A stretch of 64,000 bases of DNA from Pohlia nutans (Eukaryota > Streptophyta > Bryopsida > Bryales > Mniaceae): positions 6,460,001 through 6,524,000 of the forward strand of contig CM040087.1 of the NCBI GenBank assembly GCA_022496805.1, written 5' to 3'. The position numbers and the translations under genes are program-made. The notes beneath the pieces are model-generated. The model was given only the letters and a program-made list of their open reading frames with translations, had not been told where the DNA came from and searched no databases. Within the stretch, counting starts at the first letter, position 1. Every line of letters starts with the position of its first letter. This document shows positions 56,615 through 64,000 of the stretch, piece after piece.

Positions 56615-57107
56615 GGGCGGTTTACACTATGGACCAAGAGCCATGACCATGGAATTCTAAAATCTGTGATTGGCCCAAAAAGAGCTCTTGGTCCCATTTG
56701 GCTTTACACTACCTTGGAAAAAGGAGAATGACCACTAACTTTGAGGTCCCCAAAAATGCTAAAATTTCCCAAATGGATAATGTTTTCATGGTCTCCTTGA
56801 TTATAGTTGAGTCGAAGCAAATGCCTCGACTCAACTATAATCTAGGAGACCATGGGGCTCAAAAATCATTGATTGGCTAGTGTTCAATTATTTAAAGAGA
56901 AAGGAGGAAAAAGGGGAGGATAAAAGAGAGAATGATGAGCTTAAACTTGTCCCGGTCTAAATCCACTTTACACTACAAAGAGTGACCAAGTCATTTAAAA
57001 TTGCATTTTTGATTTTTCATGGTCACGGCTCTTGACCAAGAGCCATGACTATGAAAATGATTTAATTTTCTTGGTCATGGCTCTTGGTCCTTAGTGTAAA
57101 CCGCCCC
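56615..57107. mobile_element. PIF/Harbinger-like MITE with a central hairpin
   Basis: TTA flanks both sides (56612-56614 and 57108-57110). The ends are GGGCGGTTTACACTA and its complement (TAGTGTAAACCGCCCC). Inside each end is an AAGAGCCATGACCATG-like segment or its complement. A 3-bp TTA duplication and G-rich ends fit PIF/Harbinger. The centre is a near-perfect hairpin, listed separately. Confidence 0.85.
56787..56851. repeat. Near-perfect ~30-bp-stem hairpin
   Basis: Arms GATTATAGTTGAGTCGA (56799-56815) and TCGACTCAACTATAATC (56826-56842) are perfect complements around a 10-base loop. Pairing continues outward through CATGGTCTCC and GGAGACCATG with one small mismatch. The overall shape resembles a young miRNA precursor or a source of siRNA. 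Confidence 0.85.
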
Positions 57108-57237
57108 TTACTCCATTTTGTGAACGAAGATGCAAGTACTTGATGTCAATGGGCCATAATTGAATACTTTCTGTGAGTTGATTATCTTATCATCAAACAG
57201 TAGATTACGTAAAGCAGTTTTGACACCCCTAATAAAA

Positions 57238-57280
57238 CATTTTACTTCATTTTACTTCATTTTACTTCATTTTACTTCAC
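57238..57280 (+). repeat. 10-bp microsatellite (ATTTTACTTC x 4)
   Basis: Four perfect head-to-tail units directly before block 3. Confidence 0.9.
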
Positions 57281-57397
57281 CCGTTTCAGGGTTGTGCCCC
57301 CGGGCATGACAAATCGGGTAAACGGGGAGTGGGACACTATTCTTGCCAACTCCGTAGTAATGAGCCCAGAGCACACCATGCCTGGTCATGCGGTCGT

Positions 57398-60112
57398 GCG
57401 GTCATGCCGACTGATTTTGTTCGATCTCCAACGCACCAGGAACCAGTCCCATAGCGCCACGATAGAAGAGCGTGTGCTAAACACACGCCCCTCCCCGCCA
57501 GCACTGCATCTTTCTCGCCAACAGTGCAAACCGCCTCCATCATCTCCATGCCTCCACTAGTGACTTAAAACATTCCCACCCATGCACGCTAGGACTAACC
57601 CTCTCAAATTATTCATCTACATGTGAAGGGCCCTTGCACTCACACTCCCCCAACCTTGCACGCCCTTCACGTATCAAAAGTGCGCATCAAATAGTCAATG
57701 AACCAATCACAAGTAGAATGGGAGGAATAATCATCGAATAGTCAACTCAATAGTGATTTGAAGGTCCAATTTCTAACACGCTAGAATCCAGAGTCAGAGA
57801 GGCATTTTGAAAGGGCCCTTGTCACTTTTCATCTACTTCTGGAGTGTCAGAGACACTCTGAGGCCATGGGTGGCCATGCTCTTACTATAGTTTTCTCACC
57901 CAACGCGCTGCACTTTCTTCAACTGCCCTAAACTTAGTCTATTCTCTCTTCTTTCCGTCGCCCAGGAATTGAAGGTGTGCGGTAGCTACTATAGAGGCAT
58001 CATTCTTCACAGTTGACGAATGAATTCTTCATTTACAACAGCACTACGACTGAAAGAAAAGAGACCACAAAAGGCAGCTCATGAGATCATTGGGCAGACA
58101 TTTGGGTAGCAAATATTATTATATTCCAATTCCATGTTTCGGTGGGTGTCTGTGACCGTGTCTGTGGCCGTGTCTGCGTGGTAGTGTGTATTTATAGCCC
58201 ATTGAATGCGGGTGTCACAATGCCGGGAAATGGCCACGTCATGCGTGTACACAGATAAGTTGGTGCATCCAGACGCGGCAGCCGTGGCCGTGGCCGGTGC
58301 TTGCTAACGTGGCCTATTCATCTGTTTTTCTTGACATCTCAGGACTATTAGGGAAGGCATTCATTCATGCCATCTCCTTCAGAAGAGTGCTACTCAAGCA
58401 TTCCTGAGCTACAAGTAGCTGTTATCGGCACAATTCCATCTTCATTCTGTTCTATTGTTTTCGGTGGTGAGAGTATTGATCAAGGATTAGGCATTCATTC
58501 TGTTCTATTGTTTTCAGTGGTGAGAGTATTGATCGAGGATTAGGCAGGATTTTGGTCACGTAGAGCGCGCTCGTGCTGGTTTCAAGTCTCGGAGACGCCA
58601 TGGATTCTGGTACTTACGATTCCGAGGACGCTACTCCAATCTCCATTTACAACCCTCCTCGGCCCAAGCCCATCTCACGGCCTGTTGGACGCCCTGTTAT
58701 AATTACTACACGAGGCTGATTCACGCCTTCACTGGGGCAGTGGGCATTCCGGGGCATCATGGTTGACATCCACAGAGCAAGATCCACATGGTGCGCCTCA
58801 GATCTCACACTCAACTCAAGTGCAGGCGCACCAAGTTCTGTGATTCATGACCAGGTTAGAAAAACATGTGGCCTGCCTAACAGACGGTGAGTCTCTCGAC
58901 TCAAAAATTCCGTCGTGGTATGGAACAATGAAGAACTTTCTCCTTCTGTACGATGGAGCGACTCAACAATGAAACGTGTGAAGAGCGAGGAGTGTCTGCA
59001 GCAAAATATCCAGAAGCTCATTGTGAACTGGTCCAGTGCATGCCGAGTCCCGTGTTAGCAAAAACGATAGCCTTCTGCTTGCTATCTTACTGGAAAACCA
59101 TACCGCCGCTGGAATGTCATGGTAATTCAAGTGGAATTTCACTGGAAATTGTGCTGATGTGAAGAATTCTTATGTCTTCTAATTACTGTACGCTTTGATA
59201 GCTGACTCTCGTCAAGAACAACGTCTACAGCCATATGAGAGGTTTAGAGCCCTGGCTTGTAGGCCACGTTTTAGAGGTCTCTTCATATGTGTCATAGATG
59301 ATTACATAGATTGATACATTGTGTATTCAATAAAGCGCTTTCTATCAAGTTTGGCAGGACAGAGTCATTTCCGTTTGTTGCTTGTCATGTGTGGAAGACC
59401 AAGCAATAGGAACGTATTTGTAAAAGCAGTCATTTCAGGGAAAGGCAACTAAGGTTGTTTGAAACAATTGAGCTCATGTGTCTTTCAGAAGCTTGGCATT
59501 GTGTATGTTCAATACAAATCCATCGAACATTCATCGTGGTACTCTAGCCTTCTCCATTTCCCGGCTTGGAGTCCGCCGCACGTCCTCCTGACACATACAA
59601 AATCGTAATTCAGTCAGCTCAAATGGTTCTTTCCAGATTCAATTCACTCGCTCCACGCACTGGAAGAAATCAGCCATGGCGCTGAAGCAGGGAAATGGCC
59701 AAGTGCCTACACGTCACCAGAAATAGTACAAATTCTCCACACGTCTTCGCCTCCGATTCCTGGATCGAGCAGCACAAAAACAGAACGACGTAAAGCGCCA
59801 TTTCGTGGTGACATCTACAAAACCGAAAGGCGCTAACAGATCTATCATAGCGCCATGACAAATCTGATCTGCCGCGGATTCGTGAAACAGAGCCCTATCT
59901 CCAGGGTTCCGTGTGTTGCGAGCATGGACGAAAGTGGACCGAAATGAGTAGAGCGCGTTCCGGCTTGCGGTGTGCAGACAAGCGCAACGCAAGTGCAGAC
60001 ATTGCGAAGCAGGAAAGGTGACGGGCAAGCTGATGAAAAACAGGGGAGACGGACGGACGAGAGAGGGGGGAGTTAGTGGTGAGTTCTGTTCATCCGCCTC
60101 GTTCAACTAGGG
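57398..60112 (+). repeat. Duplicated block, copy 3
   Basis: Same order as block 2. At 59000-59110 it keeps CTTGCTATCTTAC and a degenerate ACCATACCGCCGCTGGAATG stretch that also follows the oxidoreductase fragment in block 1. The fragment itself is absent and replaced by about 25 unrelated bases, so this marks one junction of the gain or loss. A 70-codon frame at 58953-59162 ([17 protein letters not shown]) is partly shared with block 1. Confidence 0.85.
58600..58719 (+). CDS. Conserved small ORF, 39 codons (block 3)
   Basis: Starts [13 protein letters not shown], ends GRPVIITTRG then TGA. Relative to blocks 1 and 2 it has a net 3-base loss in the Pro-rich part that preserves frame, plus several amino-acid changes. 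Confidence 0.5.
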   Translation: MDSGTYDSEDATPISIYNPPRPKPISRPVGRPVIITTRG

Positions 60113-60348
60113 CATTTTTTTTCATTTTTCATGAAGTGCCAAAGTGCCTAAGTATATAAATTGTTATAGTGATCAATTCTGGCATCATGCAATGAATGTG
60201 CCAATAGTCTGGGCAGCGGAGATCAAAAGTGTGCACGAGGCCATCTTTGCCCACAAGCTCCCACTCTATACATGCCACCAAATAGACATACAACAAAGGG
60301 TCCCCCACCGACGCTACATCTACCCTCAAATAGCTTTAATTTAAAACA

Positions 60349-60430
60349 ATAACTCTCTCCATCCCATAATAGATGATGCTTTTGAAGAAAATAAAATATT
60401 AACCAAACTAAAATTCATCAAATCTCTTAA
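60349..60430. mobile_element. Half of a Stowaway-like MITE
   Basis: CTCTCTCCATCCCATAATAG resembles a Stowaway end, but no matching right end is present. The element at 60431 begins immediately after. Confidence 0.4.
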
Positions 60431-60971
60431 GAGCATCTCCACCCCTACTCCATCTGGAGGGCCGCGATTGCTTGTATGGAGCCCGCACTGTTTTCGTCGC
60501 CCCACCGGGACTAGATTTGGAGCCCTCGACGTCGCGGGCTCTCCAAAAAGCGTCCTCCTCTCGCTATCTTGTTGCATTCGTGTAGTTTTGTTGGAGCCCA
60601 AAGTGCGGGAATTGTGAGGCAAATTTCATCTATTTTTGCTTTTGCAGTCAGATTTGTGTCGGCCGGGGGAGTCGGGGCCAGTCAGATCTCAGGAGGGGGA
60701 GTCGGGGCCAGCCTGGGCTTCGGCCACGACCTGGAGCACCGCGTGAGTGTCGCCTTCCCATCTGAATTTAGCCCATCACTACTTCCATTTGCAGCACCAT
60801 GCACTGGAAACGTGGGAAGATTCCCTTGATGCGCACGCTATTGCGTGGCCGGAATCTCTGAACTCCGTGGCCCGGTGTGGGACGAATTCAAATCCGTGTT
60901 ACTGTTTATGTTTCGGGGGCTCCATATCTCCAGTCCCGAGTGAAAAATTTGGAGTAGGGGTGGAGATGCTC
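60431..60971. mobile_element. MITE with 22-bp perfect inverted repeats (GAGCATCTCCA type)
   Basis: The left end (60431-60452) begins GAGCATCTCCACCCCTACTC, and the right end (60950-60971) is its perfect complement over 22 bases. GAGCATCTCCA-type ends are common in plant MITEs, usually grouped with PIF/Harbinger. The flanks are TAA and GAA. The interior is GC-rich, with two direct copies of GGGGGAGTCGGGGCCAG at about 60664-60708. It encodes no protein I can support. Confidence 0.88.
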
Positions 60972-60994
60972 GAATCTCTAAAAGACTAACTGCC

Positions 60995-61110
60995 TATTTT
61001 ATGGACAAACTTAGAGTATTATTTTTCAACCCATCACAACAAATTTCATTCACAAATTATCAATATCTTATTCGTAATTGAATTGCAAAATAATTTTGAA
61101 TTTTTGTCTG
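60995..61110. mobile_element. Fragment of subfamily A TTAA MITE
   Basis: Contains AAACTTAGAGTATTAT, then ATCACAACAAATTTCATTCAC, then CAATATCTTATTCGTAATTG, in the same order as the transposase-element inverted repeats and the elements at 11522 and 44899. Neither end is present. Confidence 0.65.
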
Positions 61111-61870
61111 TACTCAAGGACGTGGGCCCACCCAAATTAATAACCAAGTATCAATCACAAGGTTCTTTAGTCTTTGCCAAGGTCCACCCTTTTGCTCTCA
61201 CTACATGAAAAATAAAATATTCAAAATATGTGATTCCTGAGGCAAGACTACCGTGGACTTCCAACCCTCCATCATCATTCAAGTCCAACCCTCCATCATC
61301 ATTCTTTAGGTAAATCCGCTACAGAGATTCTTGGGCAACAATTCTTATTCTATGGTACAGCTCACGTGGGGTAAACAATCTTATGCTAAGAACGAGGTGT
61401 TTCAAATTTTGAGGATAACAAGAAATTCTGAACATATTAAAGAATATAGTACTGTCTGAAAGCGAAATTCCAAACCACATCGAGCCAACAAGGGCTTCTT
61501 TCAAAACCCAGCTCATTACGAAATATACTCCTGTATAATGCAAGGATCTCAATCAAACACAGCCTACAAGGTTTCTTTCAATATACATCATAGGCTCATA
61601 CCCTCGTCGTGAGTTGCTCCGTTTCAGAACTAATTGCAAGAGATTAAAACAGAGTAAAATCGACTGCCATTAGCACATACAACAACGCACATTTTACTCC
61701 ATGCAAATGCTCCAACAAAGCAATTCCAAACCCAGGTCCTTCAGAATATCAAACTCTACAAAATGACTACCTCTCCATCATCCCGACACAGCTACCTACA
61801 TACCTCTCAAAGTACACCATCACAAACGATCAGTATAATCATCCACCCATCTTACAGTTTCATTCAAACA
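61111..61870. other. Intergenic DNA, unassigned
   Basis: No gene recognised. A short direct repeat (CAACCCTCCATCATCATTC, twice) occurs at 61263-61305. Some of this may be distal 3' flank of PTB copy B. Confidence 0.4.
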
Positions 61871-62213
61871 CAAACCCTAACATCTTACAACGTCCACCCA
61901 ATCCTTTCATCCTAACCCTCCACTCCTAACTTCAAATCTAACACCAAGAAACCTCATTGTGGGAAAATGGCACAGGGAGTTATTCTGGACACCAATCAAA
62001 CTATTAAAGCTATTAAATAGCCGAGGATAAACACGAGGACCACTCCGGTGCTGATTGGCATAAAACGCCACAGAAACTAAACCCTCAGGACCACACGCCC
62101 AAATCCAGACTTGTGCAATCCCACGGCCATCTGCTTCGAACAAATTTTCCAACTAACCTACTCTCCAAAAACCCTAATCACTACAACCTAAGAGACATAC
62201 AGAGCGACCAAAA

Positions 62214-63875
62214 TCACATGTAATACCCACCCGGTCCTCCATTTGAAGGACCCATACCCTGGTGACCTGGTGGACCATGCATCTGTTGATACTGTCCTCC
62301 CATTGGGTGCCCTGGAGGCCCCATGTGGTGGTTCTGTTGCCCTTGCGAATGCATTCCGGGTCCGCCCATGTGTCCAGGCGGTCCCATCGGTCCTCCCATC
62401 GGTGGCCCTGACATTGGACCCATCGAAGTCACTGGACCTGGAGGACCCTGATACGACCCCGGCGCGCCGGGAGGACCGTGTGGCCCCGGGTGCCCCGCAG
62501 ATCCCCCGTGCTGTTGTTGTTGATGATTCATGTACATCGCCTGCTGCCCGCCCATCGCTTGTCCTCCCATTGGACCCGAAACCTGTTGTGCTTTGCCACT
62601 TCCTTCCACATCCCAAGCTTGCTGCTGCGCACCGGAGTCTAGAGGTGGCCCAGCCCCATACTGGGCTGTCGGGTACCCAGGCCCACCGCCTGCAGGAGGG
62701 GCATGTTGCCCATCGGGACCCACTCCTGGAGCTTGACCCAAAACGGGAGGCTGACTTGCGGGAAGCCCAGGATTCGTGTAGTCCCTGCTTCTGTCATTGT
62801 TCACCTGTATCACCAACCCCAATTCCCAACCTCAACACCAAAATCTACAGCCACATCTAACAACGGTACTTCTCCAACGGCATATGCTAGAATATATATT
62901 TCAATCCCACCTCCTTCAAAATACACAAACGCTAAACCCACTTCCTATCTATATTAAGTGCACAAAGCAAGTAACCCCGGCAGTACATCAAATTAGGTGC
63001 TTCACAACAATACAAGTCCAAGTAAGGTGAATAGAGCTGACAGATGAACTTCTCAACCCCTCACCCTATCAAACAGACGTGAAAGAAAAACACCAAACCA
63101 TTTGCCTACTCCCACAAAACCCCCAGCACCGTCAATCGTGCGTCTAACAACAAACGCCCCACTAAAGCCCGGCCCATCTGTGAAATCAAATAACCGCAAA
63201 GTTCTTGATGGCAGAAAAGATCACCGCTGATCATCATCTTCCAATTCACCTGCTGCACTAGAAACCTCTACTAAACCCACTACAGTAGTGTTACTAGAAA
63301 GTAATACTATATCTTACGCACTTCCAAGACTCGGGACTCAGTTGATAGCTACAGATATACAACATCTCACGTAGTAACCTTCCAACCCTTATTCATCGGC
63401 CCAGTGGGATTATCGGATCATCCATGAACTCCGCATAAGCTGAATCCATTCATTCCAACGCTCAACTCCATGATAGCCACCAATTTCAAAGCCAGCCATA
63501 ACCCTAACCACTACCCCTAGCGCATATCGAATCCTCAAAGAAGTCAACAATTGGAGAACGTTTAGTCTTCCGGATACCCGCTCTGTGATACCACACGGGT
63601 ATCCACAACACCGCCAAGATCCCTAGAACACGTCCACGAACTCCTGACTTCTTGCATGATGACTTGACCATGTGGGACAACCTCACAACGTACGCAATGC
63701 TACCCACATAGTAAAGCCATCATGCATGGGCTAGCCTATAAACCTATACCAGGGGGGAGTACCTTTACATTTAAATCAGTGTGCCGAGAGTATGACAAAT
63801 GAAGCTTGCAGAACCCGCCGTCATAAATACAGTGCCCTTCCAATGCTTCCTTTGCCCCTACCGCCGTTGGAATAT
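62214..63875 (-). CDS. PTB: Polypyrimidine tract-binding protein, PTB1/PTB2 type (copy B), 3' part
   Basis: Two exons on the minus strand: 63763-63875 (end of RRM3) and 62214-62804 (the tail, stop TGA at 62214-62216). They are joined by a 958-bp GT-AG intron. The first exon encodes the same residues as copy A exon 9. The tail is about 93% identical to copy A at a rough visual estimate and has a few extra residues (NPGLPA after DRSRDYT, an extra QQ). The intron at 63876-64000 matches copy A intron 8. The rest lies beyond the window. The intron between the two exons has the unoccupied TTAA site. The gene is convergent with copy A, 35 kb away, indicating an inverted duplication. Nothing suggests it is broken. 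Confidence 0.94.
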
Positions 63876-64000
63876 CTGCATAAAGTAACAAACCCATACC
63901 TCATTAGATGCCACTAACATCCATGATACATCACCCACATGTTGCTATCCCGCATTTGGCAATCCCCTGCACTCCCATGCAGCCCATTACCAACAAAAAA

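Noticed and set aside
62243..62957. Plus-strand open frames opposite the PTB-B tail
   Set aside because: Antisense shadows of the minus-strand exon for the same reason.

Overview
The window is nuclear DNA of a land plant. The protein genes have GT-AG introns of about 0.1-1.5 kb, one encodes a plant-type PTB1/PTB2 splicing regulator and one a plant ILP1-like GCFC protein, and a classic Stowaway MITE (CTCCCTCCGTCCC ends) is present. The PTB tail rich in Gly, Pro, Met and Gln, and the gene-poor, repeat-rich intergenic DNA, suggest a non-seed plant, perhaps a bryophyte. That assignment is tentative.

Layout. 1-11.5 kb: AT-rich intergenic DNA with MITEs. 12.3-16.2 kb (+): a complete five-exon ILP1/GCFC gene. 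17-20.3 kb: Stowaway, foldback and nested MITEs. 20.7-27.0 kb (+): a complete ten-exon PTB gene (copy A). 29.3-33.2 kb: a DDE-transposase element with an intact 593-codon ORF. 33.9-35.4 kb: an array of a ~141-bp satellite. 36.6-38.6 kb: a long-inverted-repeat (foldback) element. 39.8-41.3 kb: MITEs. 41.4-48.9 kb (-), 52.5-55.2 kb (+) and 57.4-60.1 kb (+): three copies of a duplicated block with a conserved 39-40-codon ORF; the minus-strand copy also carries a GC-rich oxidoreductase gene fragment. 60.4-61.1 kb: MITEs. 62.2-64.0 kb (-): the 3' end of a second PTB gene (copy B), convergent with copy A and cut by the window edge.

The main unifying observation is a family of elements with TTAA target duplications and CCCCTAAA-type ends, the architecture of piggyBac transposons. 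About eight convincing or probable copies fill roughly a tenth of the window. One lies in the last intron of PTB copy A, and PTB copy B keeps the matching unoccupied TTAA site. A 2.33-kb member carries a fragment resembling cobalamin-independent methionine synthase and lies inside a duplicated block whose sister copy is unoccupied. Two members share several hundred bases of internal sequence with the long inverted repeats around the DDE transposase gene, which raises a question about which enzyme mobilises them.

The host genes in view (ILP1 and two PTB genes) both belong to RNA processing, but I see no sign that they form a functional cluster. No tRNA, rRNA, CRISPR array or organellar segment was recognised.
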